Source: an uncultured Paludibacter sp. (GTDB lineage Bacteria; Bacteroidota; Bacteroidia; Bacteroidales; Paludibacteraceae). Taken from it: a DNA stretch of 64,000 bases. How positions within the stretch are numbered: the stretch's first letter is position 1; each line of letters begins with the position of its first letter. The notes under the pieces are model-generated. The model was not told the DNA's origin. It searched no databases and saw nothing but the letters and a program-made list of their open reading frames with translations. The stretch lies in NCBI GenBank assembly GCA_937927845.1, contig CALFXE010000218.1, positions 13,142 through 77,141 on the forward strand. The letters run 5' to 3'. Position numbers and translations under genes: made by a program. Below, one piece after another: positions 42,793 to 51,331 of the stretch.

Positions 42793-44976
42793 ATGAACCA
42801 TGCTCATCACAATCAGTCAAATCAACGGACACAAATGTTCACCTGCCCTATGCACCCTGAGGTACTGAAGCCAGCACCGGGCAAATGCCCGAAATGCGGG
42901 GTGGATTTGGTGCCTGTGGAAACGGCAGCAAGTAATGTAGTAGTAAACCCCGAACATGATCATACTGAACATGCACACCATACCATCAATACTGATGAGG
43001 AAATTCATAAGGGGCATTCAGCTCACGATAAGCATGCAGGACATCATACGCATGACTTTCTAAAAAGATTTTGGATTTGTCTTGTCCTTACGATCCCTGT
43101 TTTGTTGTTGTCGCACATGATACAGCAATGGATAGGATTCGAATTAAAATTTCCGGGTGACAAGTACGTCTTGCTAACGCTGGGCAGCGTTATCTACTTC
43201 TATGGCGGCTGGCCATTCCTTACCGGAATGATAAGTGAAATAAGAAACAAAGCAATAGGGATGATGACATTGGTTGCTTTAGCCATTTCGGTTGCTTTTA
43301 TTTATAGTGTAGCAGTTGTATTTGGCTTGCCGGGCATGGATTTCTTTTGGGAATTAGCCACGCTGATTGATATTATGTTGCTTGGGCACTGGCTGGAAAT
43401 GCGTTCTACAATGGCAGCATCAAGGGCCTTAGAAAGTTTGGTAGCATTGCTTCCTTCCAAAGTGCATGTAGAAAGATCTGGCGAAGTTCATGATATTGAT
43501 TTAAAGAATTTAAAAAGCAATGATATTATTCTAATAAAGCCAGGAGAAAAGGTTGCTGCTGATGGAGTAGTGTTAGAGGGTAATAGTTATGTAAATGAAA
43601 GCATGCTCACTGGTGAAAGTGCCCCGGTGAAAAAAGAAAAAGATGCGAAAGTAATAGGCGGCGCTGTCAATGGCGATGGCTCGTTAAGAGTTAAAGTAAC
43701 CGGAACCGGAAGTGATAGTTATTTGAATAAAGTTATCAATCTGGTTCAGTCCGCACAAGATGCTAAATCAACTACGCAGAACCTTGCCGATAAAGTTGCT
43801 AAATCGCTTACGATTATTTCTATCATAGTTGGTGTAGCCACTTTTATTTATTGGTATAATGTCGAGAAGGATTTATCGTTTGCATTAGAGAGAATGGTAA
43901 CCGTTATGGTTACTTCCTGTCCTCATGCTTTGGGTGTAGCTATTCCATTAGTAGTTGCCATATCAACTACCCTATCTGCAACACATGGCTTGTTGATACG
44001 CAACCGCACAGCGTTTGAGAATGCAAAGAAGCTCACAACTATCATTTTTGATAAAACAGGAACTCTTACTAAAGGATCGCACGAAGTACAACAAGTAATT
44101 GCATTGGATAACAGCTTCCCTGCTGATGAAATATTGCAATATGCGGCAGCCATTCAGCAAAATTCAGAACACCATATTGCACATGGGGTTATGCGGAAGT
44201 TAAAGGAAAAGAACCTGCCTCTATGGAAGTCAGAAAACTTTAAATACATACAGGGTGTAGGGGTTACTGGAATTGCAAATGATAAGAGTGTGGTAGCCGC
44301 AGGTCCAAATTATTTTAAACAAAGTCCTGTCTCACTACCTGCTATCCCTGAAACTGTTGACCAAGATGTAGAAACGGTAAATTTTGTTCTGATTGATGAT
44401 AAACCCGTAGGCATTATTACTCTGGCGGATAGCATAAGAGAGACATCGGCAGAAGCAGTAAACGGACTGAAGCAAATGCACATTAAATCCTTTTTGCTTA
44501 CAGGAGATAACGAAAAGATTGCTGCTGCTGTAGCAAACAAATTAGGGATGGATGGGTACTTGGCAAATGTGCTGCCTCACGAAAAACAAATAAAAGTAAA
44601 AGAGTTTCAGAACAAAGGAGAAATAGTGGCGATGACTGGTGATGGAGTGAATGATGCGCCTGCTTTAGCTCAGGCAGACGTTGGTATAGCTGTAGGTTCA
44701 GGAACCGAGGTTGCGGCAGAAACAGCCGATATTATCCTGGTCAATAGCAAACCTAAAGATGTGGTACAAATGATTTCTTTTGGCAAGGCAACATATAAAA
44801 AGATGATACAAAATTTGGCTTGGGCAGTGGGTTATAACGTAATAGCAATCCCTTTAGCAGCCGGTGTATTGTACCCATACTTTACATTAAGTCCTGCAAT
44901 GGGTGCAGTACTTATGAGCTTGAGTACTGTTATTGTGGCAATCAATGCCAGCTTGTTAAAGGTTAGAAAAATATGA
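42793..44976 (+). CDS. copB: copper-translocating P-type ATPase CopB (CPH type)
   Basis: The 727-residue ATPase has a His-rich N-terminal region with the module TCPMHPEVLKPAPGKCPKCG, then His clusters (HDHTEHAHH, HDKHAGHHTH). The transmembrane metal motif is CPH (residues 376-378 in TSCPHALGVAIP), the P1B-3 class that exports Cu(II)/Cu(I)/Ag. The phosphorylation motif is DKTGTLT (Asp420) and the hinge GDGVNDAPAL is present. With CopA it gives two different copper ATPases in the same island. Confidence 0.96.
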   Translation: MNHAHHNQSNQRTQMFTCPMHPEVLKPAPGKCPKCGVDLVPVETAASNVVVNPEHDHTEHAHHTINTDEEIHKGHSAHDKHAGHHTHDFLKRFWICLVLTIPVLLLSHMIQQWIGFELKFPGDKYVLLTLGSVIYFYGGWPFLTGMISEIRNKAIGMMTLVALAISVAFIYSVAVVFGLPGMDFFWELATLIDIMLLGHWLEMRSTMAASRALESLVALLPSKVHVERSGEVHDIDLKNLKSNDIILIKPGEKVAADGVVLEGNSYVNESMLTGESAPVKKEKDAKVIGGAVNGDGSLRVKVTGTGSDSYLNKVINLVQSAQDAKSTTQNLADKVAKSLTIISIIVGVATFIYWYNVEKDLSFALERMVTVMVTSCPHALGVAIPLVVAISTTLSATHGLLIRNRTAFENAKKLTTIIFDKTGTLTKGSHEVQQVIALDNSFPADEILQYAAAIQQNSEHHIAHGVMRKLKEKNLPLWKSENFKYIQGVGVTGIANDKSVVAAGPNYFKQSPVSLPAIPETVDQDVETVNFVLIDDKPVGIITLADSIRETSAEAVNGLKQMHIKSFLLTGDNEKIAAAVANKLGMDGYLANVLPHEKQIKVKEFQNKGEIVAMTGDGVNDAPALAQADVGIAVGSGTEVAAETADIILVNSKPKDVVQMISFGKATYKKMIQNLAWAVGYNVIAIPLAAGVLYPYFTLSPAMGAVLMSLSTVIVAINASLLKVRKI

Positions 44977-45021
44977 GTTCTAAACTTCTGTAAAATAGTA
45001 AACAAATTAAATGAGTAACCT

Positions 45022-45603
45022 ATGATAAAAGCTCAATACAGTGATAAAAAATTGGCAGTAGATATACTTGCCAAATCATTTGATGCAAATCAAAGCGTTA
45101 ACTACATCGTAGAACAAGATAAAAAAAGAATACAGCGGGTTCGTTCTTTAATGGATTACTCTTTTGAGGTCTGTTATTTATTCGGAGACGTGTTTTTATC
45201 GGACGATAAAAAAGCATGTGCGCTGATAACGTATCCCGATAAGAAAAAGACAACTCTCAAATCTATATTACTGGATGTTAAGTTAATCCTTTCTGCAGTT
45301 GGTCTGAAAAACATAAAGAAAACACTTGCAAGGGAGGCAATGATAAACAAGATACAGCCAAATGAGCTAAAGTATTATTTATGGTTTATTGGCGTTGATC
45401 CGGAATATCAAAATGAAGGTATTGGAAGTATTCTGTTGGACGAAATTATAGAGGATAGCGAGCATAAGAAAAGACCAATCTATTTGGAAACCTCGACCTT
45501 AAAAAATTTGCCCTGGTATAAAAAATTCGGTTTTCAGATATATCATGAACTTGATTTAAGCTATAAGTTATTCTTTTTAAAAAGAGAGTTTGATAAAAGG
45601 TAG
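45022..45603 (+). CDS. GNAT-family acetyltransferase
   Basis: The 193-residue protein has the GNAT acetyl-CoA site: LWFIGVDPEYQNEGIGSILLDEIIE at about residues 121-145. The first half is unrelated to known substrates. It lies 6 bases upstream of a histidine-kinase hybrid gene and is probably co-transcribed, but what it acetylates is unknown. AT content is similar to its neighbours. Confidence 0.85.
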   Translation: MIKAQYSDKKLAVDILAKSFDANQSVNYIVEQDKKRIQRVRSLMDYSFEVCYLFGDVFLSDDKKACALITYPDKKKTTLKSILLDVKLILSAVGLKNIKKTLAREAMINKIQPNELKYYLWFIGVDPEYQNEGIGSILLDEIIEDSEHKKRPIYLETSTLKNLPWYKKFGFQIYHELDLSYKLFFLKREFDKR

Positions 45604-45608
45604 AATAG

Positions 45609-47813
45609 ATGCTGGTCTTTGGAACACAAATGCACATTGTCACATTTCTTTTTGTAAGTATAGAGATAGTTATCTTTCTTTATCTGGTAATATTTCGTTT
45701 AGCCCGTCCGGATGATAAGACCACTACGCTTAACCTTATCCTTATTTTTTTACTGCTTACCTACAATATCACAGGAGGCCTGCTTCCCGATCCTAACCTG
45801 CCTGGATCATATTTCTTGCAGAACGTAATTGCGTATGCGACCGGTTTCATCACACCATGTTACTTTCCGTATTATGTCTATAAAGTCTTTGGTTTAACGA
45901 AGATGAAATTTCATGCCTATAAGGGCGTCTATTTATTTCTGATTTTACCATACTGTATTTTCATTCTGGTCTTTTGGTTTACAGAGGATTTGAGGGAGAC
46001 GCAAAATCTATTGATCTTTCCTGTACTGTATGGCATCTGGGTAATTGTCTCCTTAACTAAAGCTATTCATCATAAATACAATTACGATCTTTCAAACATC
46101 AAGGGTAGGCAGGAAATGGTTGTGTTCTTGTTTAGCTTAACACCGTGGATAGGTTTACCAATCATTACTTACTTTGCTTTAGGTCAGGCAGTTGAGGCTT
46201 TAGTTACAAACATAGGGTTCCTACTTTTGTTTGGATTGCAAGTAATAAGGAATATTAAAGAGCTAAGAACAGAGCATGAAAAACTGATAGAATCAGAGCA
46301 GCGCCTGAGAAGCTGGAATACTGATCTTAAAGATGAAGTTCATAAGCGTACTAAGGAACTGGAGAAAATCAATGAACAAAAAACGAATAATTTTATCAAC
46401 CTCGTTCATGAAACCAAAACGCCTCTAACACTGATAAAGAATTATCTGGATGAGTACATCAGTAAATATGGCACTGGCGAGGAATTGAATATTATAAAGG
46501 GAGGGGTAGATAAACTGACTGCTGATGTAATCAACCTATTCGATATTGAACGTTTTTCAAAGGGAATTGATACATATAAGCATAACCATGTTTCAGACTT
46601 TAGTGGCATCCTTCAGGATAGCCTTCCTTTGTTCAAGCATTATTGTGTTAAACATAAAATCGAGTGTTCAACGTGTATTGACGAGAATATTTTTATTAAG
46701 GCAGATTCCAACGCGATTCACCGGATAGTAAATAATATTGTCGAGAACGCCATTAAATTTACCGATCCCAACGGCGAAGTGCTTATCTCGTTAAGTGGTC
46801 AGGAGAATGAGATAATCTTTTCAGTAGTGGACACGGGCATAGGCATTTCGGAAGATTTGCAAAAGAAAGTTTTTGACCCTTATTACCAAATCGGGTATAA
46901 ACATACCAGCTTACAAGGCATGGGTCTTGGTTTACCGATAGTAAAGAAAGTAGTTGAAGGAATCGGCGGCACCGTATCTATCGAGAGCAATCCAGCTAAA
47001 ATGCGGGGTACAAAAGTTATCATTACGCTACCCAGGTACACACCCACCGAAAAGGACAGACCTGTAAAGAAAGTGGAAACATTGAATAAACTCAATTATA
47101 GCTTCAATTACGATGAAGTAAATGATACTGATTACGATTCGCAAAAAAGAACAATACTACTGGTAGAGGATAACCTTGCGATGACTAATTTCCTTTCCAA
47201 CAAACTCCGGGTTAGCTATAATGTATTTGTTGCTCATAACGGCTCCGAAGCGTTAAAGAAACTATTTGGAATGCCTGTGATGCCAGATCTCATACTATCC
47301 GATGTCATGATGGATAAAATGGATGGTTATACTTTCGCAAAAACTCTTTCAGAGCAAGATAAATACAGTCACATACCCATTGTATTTTTAACCGCTAAAT
47401 CAACACCTACCGACCGCCTGAAGGGCCTGCGGCTTGGCGCAATAGACTTCATTTCAAAGCCATTTTCATTTGAGGAATTGAGCCAGAAAATTGAAACCAT
47501 ACTTGATAATATCTTAAAGCAGCAAAAGGCGATATTTAACACATCCATTGCCGCTTTAAAAACAGGCAAAAGCCACGACCCAGACAATGTGGCTCAATCT
47601 TCGATTCCAAAATTTGAGCAGAACTGTAAGCTATTTCATCTAACGACCCGCGAAACAGAAATTGCCCGGCTAATATTTAAAGGGAAAACATATAAGGGCA
47701 TAGCAAGGGAACTGTTCATATCTGAGAAAACCGTAACAAAGCATATCCAAAACATCTTTGCGAAAGCCGAGGTTTCCAATAAGATAGAACTTATAAATAA
47801 GCTGAGTAAATAG
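45609..47813 (+). CDS. hybrid sensor: membrane domain, histidine kinase, receiver, LuxR-type DNA-binding domain
   Basis: The 734-residue protein has about seven membrane helices (residues 10-225), a coiled segment, a HisKA domain with NLVHETKTPLTLI (His266), an HATPase with NIVENAIKF and VDTGIGI and GLGLPIVK, a receiver domain with LLVEDN (about 515) and phospho-acceptor Asp about 560 in ILSDVMMD, and a C-terminal LuxR-type helix-turn-helix (TRETEIARLIFKGKTYKG, ISEKTVTKHIQNIF). A complete one-protein two-component system with a LuxR output is less common in this phylum than the AraC-ended hybrids. The signal and target are unknown; the neighbouring copper genes or the tra genes are candidates. 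Confidence 0.9.
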   Translation: MLVFGTQMHIVTFLFVSIEIVIFLYLVIFRLARPDDKTTTLNLILIFLLLTYNITGGLLPDPNLPGSYFLQNVIAYATGFITPCYFPYYVYKVFGLTKMKFHAYKGVYLFLILPYCIFILVFWFTEDLRETQNLLIFPVLYGIWVIVSLTKAIHHKYNYDLSNIKGRQEMVVFLFSLTPWIGLPIITYFALGQAVEALVTNIGFLLLFGLQVIRNIKELRTEHEKLIESEQRLRSWNTDLKDEVHKRTKELEKINEQKTNNFINLVHETKTPLTLIKNYLDEYISKYGTGEELNIIKGGVDKLTADVINLFDIERFSKGIDTYKHNHVSDFSGILQDSLPLFKHYCVKHKIECSTCIDENIFIKADSNAIHRIVNNIVENAIKFTDPNGEVLISLSGQENEIIFSVVDTGIGISEDLQKKVFDPYYQIGYKHTSLQGMGLGLPIVKKVVEGIGGTVSIESNPAKMRGTKVIITLPRYTPTEKDRPVKKVETLNKLNYSFNYDEVNDTDYDSQKRTILLVEDNLAMTNFLSNKLRVSYNVFVAHNGSEALKKLFGMPVMPDLILSDVMMDKMDGYTFAKTLSEQDKYSHIPIVFLTAKSTPTDRLKGLRLGAIDFISKPFSFEELSQKIETILDNILKQQKAIFNTSIAALKTGKSHDPDNVAQSSIPKFEQNCKLFHLTTRETEIARLIFKGKTYKGIARELFISEKTVTKHIQNIFAKAEVSNKIELINKLSK

Positions 47814-47871
47814 CCACAAATCATTGATTTACTACTAATTAAGTACGAAAATAGTAGGAATTGCGTATAGG

Positions 47872-47898
47872 TTGCCCTAATAGCCAATCCTACCTTTG
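47872..47898 (+). promoter_or_regulatory. candidate promoter of the 397-residue protein gene
   Basis: TTG (47872-47874) and TACCTTTG (47891-47898) are separated by 16 bases, and the gene starts 36 bases after the box. The spacing is slightly short for the Bacteroidota consensus, so this is tentative. Confidence 0.5.
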
Positions 47899-47934
47899 TA
47901 ATGGCGAATAGTCGCTAAAACTAAAGTAAGGGAT

Positions 47935-49128
47935 ATGCGTGAAGGTTATGTATTAGAGTGGCTGGATACTTTGGTTACTGTAACATTGAATCCAGTAAAA
48001 AGTAAAATAGATATTGCCGTGTCCGGTGATATTTCAAAAATCACGGACCAGGTAATTACTCAAAAAGACAAGGTTCAAACTGCCATTAAGTCCACCGTAT
48101 TTACCCTTAATGACGAAGCAAAAATCAGGTGCTTGATAAAGAAATATCATTCAAGCCTGATTACGTTATTAGATCAGGCATTAGAAGACCTGGCGCTCAT
48201 TAAGGACAATATTCCTTTAAAGCAGGTATTAGACACCATAATTGTCTGCATTGATGAGTTGCTCACTTTAATTGAGCACAGATTTACAAGTTATTTAAGT
48301 GTAGACGAAAGAGTACCGGCTACCTATCTTGCTGTTCTCAAAAAAGAATTGACAAAGAGGCTATCGGCGGTAGATAGAAAGCTGCGTGATTATGGCATGT
48401 ATCTGCCTGCCTTTAGAATATTAAAACAGGAATTAGAGAAGTTTCTAACTCAGCCATCCAATAAGCATACATATATCTTTCAGGAAATACTTTATATAAA
48501 AGACTTATGTCTGGAACTGGAACACCTCGAACCAGTGGATGAGGCTGCTGTTTACTCCAGGCTTGATGAATTACTCATCAGCATGAACTTCAATAGCAAA
48601 ACCTACATTTATAGCCTGACACAGAGGTTAGCAGCCAGTATTAACGACCTTGAAAAACCCGATGAAAAAATGGATAGGCTCTTATTCTATCTCAAATTGT
48701 TTAAGCAATACCACAAAAGGCCCGGAATAGTATTTAATCGGAAAGACGCGGAGTTGCACAAGCAAGTTTCCAATTGGTTTACACAGGAGGTATTTTACCT
48801 TGAGAAGCAGATACATTATTCAATCGTGCCCATAAAGGGAGTTGCCGCTCCTAAAGAAGTTGTTCAGAAAGAGAAGCCCAAGCTCCTGTCTATACTTTCG
48901 GTTGATCAAATGGCATTGATATTAAGAGCAGCAGACGACCTGAAAGTTGTTATGGCACGCTCTCTAAACAGTGTATTTAAAAATATTGTTCCCTACCTAT
49001 CAACTCCTTACCAGGAAAATATATCGTATGATAGCATGAGAAGCAAATCTTATTCAGCAGAAACAAGGGATAAACAGATCGTCGTAGAAACGCTTCAACA
49101 GATGATTAAGAGAATAAATGAATATTGA
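47935..49128 (+). CDS. unrecognised 397-residue helical protein
   Basis: No family is recognised with confidence. The protein is soluble and mostly alpha-helical, with no signal peptide; the final 60 residues contain the segment ISYDSMRSKSYSAETRDKQ followed by VVETLQQMIKRINEY, a C-terminal style that reminds me of RteC-like and related proteins near Bacteroidota conjugative elements. This similarity is only an impression. It has its own promoter and stands between the sensor hybrid and the tra genes, so a regulator of transfer or excision is possible. It ends 4 bases from the convergent lipoprotein gene. Confidence 0.55.
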   Translation: MREGYVLEWLDTLVTVTLNPVKSKIDIAVSGDISKITDQVITQKDKVQTAIKSTVFTLNDEAKIRCLIKKYHSSLITLLDQALEDLALIKDNIPLKQVLDTIIVCIDELLTLIEHRFTSYLSVDERVPATYLAVLKKELTKRLSAVDRKLRDYGMYLPAFRILKQELEKFLTQPSNKHTYIFQEILYIKDLCLELEHLEPVDEAAVYSRLDELLISMNFNSKTYIYSLTQRLAASINDLEKPDEKMDRLLFYLKLFKQYHKRPGIVFNRKDAELHKQVSNWFTQEVFYLEKQIHYSIVPIKGVAAPKEVVQKEKPKLLSILSVDQMALILRAADDLKVVMARSLNSVFKNIVPYLSTPYQENISYDSMRSKSYSAETRDKQIVVETLQQMIKRINEY

Positions 49129-49132
49129 AACC

Positions 49133-49654
49133 TCAGCGCTGCTTATCCAGTTTCCATCCCGTGTCAAAATGAGAAAGGCTTGCACGTTCAACTTTCTTTT
49201 CGGAAAGGTCACGTTTCATCAGCTTGGCAAAAGGTGTGATGTTCTTATATGCGATAGTATATTCCACAGTAGCACTTTTGTCGTCTTCCTGCAACTGAAT
49301 GCCCGTAACTTCTGCTAAGTCCATATCTGCCACCTTCACCACCTGTACATTATCATACTTCTCATCTATGCGAATAAGGTAGGGCTTTGCCTTCTCCGTA
49401 AAATGGACAATAGGTTGTCCCGCGTCTTTTAGCTTCTGCGTTTTATCTATAGTTACCAATCCTTCTGTCTCCAATCCTGCCTCTAATAGCTTCCTGGCAC
49501 TTGCCGGATCACTCACATTAACCTCATACTCGTACACCTTCGGGTAATTCTTTTCAGAACGTATAACCGACGCTGCTTCTTCTTTCTCCAGCTTTGTCTG
49601 GCTGCAAGATGCCATGAGTAAAATGGCAAGCCCTAATACACTTACTGTTTTCAT
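49133..49654 (-). CDS. lipoprotein of unknown function
   Basis: The 173-residue product has a clear lipobox (ILLMASCSQ) and a mature part with an extended beta-like domain (VYEYEVNVSDPASARKLLEAG, VKVADMDLAEVTGIQLQE, ATVEYTIAYKNITPFAKLM). I do not recognise a family. It is transcribed toward the 397-residue gene (4-base gap) and away from the tra region. It may be a surface or entry-exclusion-type protein of the element, but that is a guess. Confidence 0.7.
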   Translation of the reverse strand: MKTVSVLGLAILLMASCSQTKLEKEEAASVIRSEKNYPKVYEYEVNVSDPASARKLLEAGLETEGLVTIDKTQKLKDAGQPIVHFTEKAKPYLIRIDEKYDNVQVVKVADMDLAEVTGIQLQEDDKSATVEYTIAYKNITPFAKLMKRDLSEKKVERASLSHFDTGWKLDKQR

Positions 49655-49760
49655 AACAATGCTGTTTTAGCTATTCAACAATAATGGTCAATCAATATTT
49701 CCGACTACTAATTTAAAAAAAATAATCGGTTTTCAGCCTCTGGAATAGCTGATAATCATA

Positions 49761-49778
49761 GGGGTACAAGGGGTACAA
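49761..49778. repeat. tandem 9-base direct repeat upstream of the tra genes
   Basis: GGGGTACAA occurs twice in direct tandem. It lies in the 219-base gap between the minus-strand lipoprotein and the plus-strand tra region, where regulatory sites are expected. It could be a regulator-binding site, but two copies of 9 bases are weak evidence. Confidence 0.4.
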
Positions 49779-49873
49779 CTTTCAATGCAAGAAATGTTGG
49801 ACTTGAAACGCCTTGCTCGTCTTCGTTTTTTTGCTATCAGAAACAACAGAATACAACGGCTTTCAAAGCCGGG

Positions 49874-50380
49874 ATGAAAAGTGTAAACGAAAAAAGCAAG
49901 CGTATGTTAAAAAACATTTCATGGTCAGACTACATTATTGCAGTTGCCATACTATTAGCCATCTATTACCTCTTTGTAGGTATGAAGTATTTCTCTGGTG
50001 AGATCAAGGATCTTCTATCCGGGAAAAGAAAATTGAAGTTCAGAGCAGCCGTTCCTTACGATCATGCTGCATATAATCCGGACAATGAGCAAAGCCTTCA
50101 GGAAATCAGTGGTTTTGAGAAAACCACGGATGACGAATTTTCAGAAGTTGAGCATCTTATCGAACGCCTGAAAGCGGTAATAGCAGATGCTTCCCGCAGA
50201 AAACTCATTCCCCAGGAATTTAAGCAATATCTCAGCATGGTGCTGAAAGAATACCCTTCTGTAAGATACTCTCCCCTTCGTTCATCTATCAATGAACTGA
50301 TCGTATCTGAGTGTCAAAAATATGGTGCTGTTACACTTAACGAGGATGAAGTGGAACTGCTGTGGAAAGAAGCAGTGTAG
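49874..50380 (+). CDS. hypothetical membrane-anchored protein upstream of traE
   Basis: The 168-residue protein has one membrane helix (about residues 20-42, YIIAVAILLAIYYLF) and a charged C-terminal cytoplasmic domain (EFSEVEHLIERLKAVIADASRRKLIPQEF). The start could be the ATG at 49874 or at 49904 (MLKNIS). It opens the tra cluster, so it is probably a transfer-region gene, but it is not one I can name. Confidence 0.65.
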   Translation: MKSVNEKSKRMLKNISWSDYIIAVAILLAIYYLFVGMKYFSGEIKDLLSGKRKLKFRAAVPYDHAAYNPDNEQSLQEISGFEKTTDDEFSEVEHLIERLKAVIADASRRKLIPQEFKQYLSMVLKEYPSVRYSPLRSSINELIVSECQKYGAVTLNEDEVELLWKEAV

Positions 50381-50387
50381 CAGACCT

Positions 50388-50480
50388 AATGGAGTGCGCT
50401 TCCCTGTCCCTCCCGGTGCGTAAGGGCGAAGTGTGGTAGGAATAAGCGGGACGTGTGACGGCGAAGCCACTCCATTTTTA
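50388..50480 (+). other. large stem-loop, terminator-like, upstream of traE
   Basis: AATGGAGTG (50388-50396) pairs perfectly with CACTCCATT (50468-50476) around a 71-base interior that has its own GTCCC/GGGAC stem (50406-50410 with 50448-50452); TTTTTA follows the outer stem. It could be an extended intrinsic terminator or a structured RNA at the tra leader. The gap from 50381 to 50514 holds no gene. Confidence 0.5.
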
Positions 50481-50514
50481 ATTAGTTGATTTCAAACTTT
50501 AATAAACGTGTGTT

Positions 50515-50853
50515 ATGGAAATGTGCAGCAGGAAAACAAAAAAAAATAACCGTAAAAGGGTTATTATGGTCTGTGCCGCTCTGGCACTATTGGCTATCCA
50601 TTATGGGGCGTTTGCTCAGGATGGCATACAGGGTATCAACGAAGCCAACACTAAGGTGCGAAGCTATTTTGCAGCAGGTACTAACCTGATGTATGCAGTG
50701 GGCGCATTGCTCGGTTTGATTGGCGCAGTTAAAGTGTATCAGAAATGGAATGCAGGCGATCAGGATACCGGAAAGGTAGCAGCAGCCTGGTTTGGCAGTT
50801 GCATTTTCCTGGTAGTGGTAGCCACAGTCATTCAATCCTTCTTTGGAGTTTAA
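50515..50853 (+). CDS. traE: conjugative transposon protein TraE (DUF4134)
   Basis: The 112-residue product starts with a signal-type helix (VIMVCAALALLAIHYGAFAQ), followed by GIQGINEANTKVRSYFAAGTN and two more helices (TNLMYAVGALLGLIGAVKVY and GSCIFLVVVATVIQSFFGV), matching the TraE (DUF4134) family of CTnDOT-type elements. It is a small inner-membrane protein of the mating apparatus, possibly pilin-like (VirB2-type). The ATG at 50515 precedes a basic tail (KTKKNNRKR), and the start is not certain. Confidence 0.9.
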   Translation: MEMCSRKTKKNNRKRVIMVCAALALLAIHYGAFAQDGIQGINEANTKVRSYFAAGTNLMYAVGALLGLIGAVKVYQKWNAGDQDTGKVAAAWFGSCIFLVVVATVIQSFFGV

Positions 50854-50866
50854 AAATTCAGGACGT

Positions 50867-51295
50867 ATGCAAAGTATGCTAACGGAAAAGTTGTGGGCGT
50901 ATATCGTCCACAACCACCCTGACCTGATACTCAACTTACAGGAGGACTATTCAGTTACACGCTACCTGGAGGACAAGGTAGCCGCAGTAATGCCTATGGC
51001 AGCGCAGTTTCTTAGCGAAGAAAAGCCGCAATACATTATTGAGGAATTGTGCCTTCAAGCTATGACGGAAGATTTAAAGCCGTCCCGCTATCAATACATC
51101 CGCTCAGTTATCGAGGAAGAATTTAATAATGACTATCTGCGGCTGAAGGAAAACGGAACACTCACCTATGAAGTAGTGAACCTCATTGAAGCCTGCAAAA
51201 GCATCTTCAGTGATTTTGATTTTAACAGTGAAAATGAAGCAAACAGGCATTTGAGATATGCCATCATCGGACAGGTGCATGACTATCTCTCCTAA
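50867..51295 (+). CDS. DUF1896-family protein
   Basis: From the ATG at 50867, the 142-residue cytoplasmic protein contains the pattern HPDLILNLQEDYSVTRYLEDK, VMPMAAQFLSEEKPQYIIEELC and FDFNSENEANRHLRYAIIGQV that I associate with DUF1896, a family found in the same place in other Bacteroidota conjugative elements. It has no known function. It lies 13 bases after traE. Confidence 0.75.
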   Translation: MQSMLTEKLWAYIVHNHPDLILNLQEDYSVTRYLEDKVAAVMPMAAQFLSEEKPQYIIEELCLQAMTEDLKPSRYQYIRSVIEEEFNNDYLRLKENGTLTYEVVNLIEACKSIFSDFDFNSENEANRHLRYAIIGQVHDYLS

Positions 51296-51331
51296 GCCAA
51301 AAGGAAAAGTGAAGAAAGAAAACGTGTGGTT

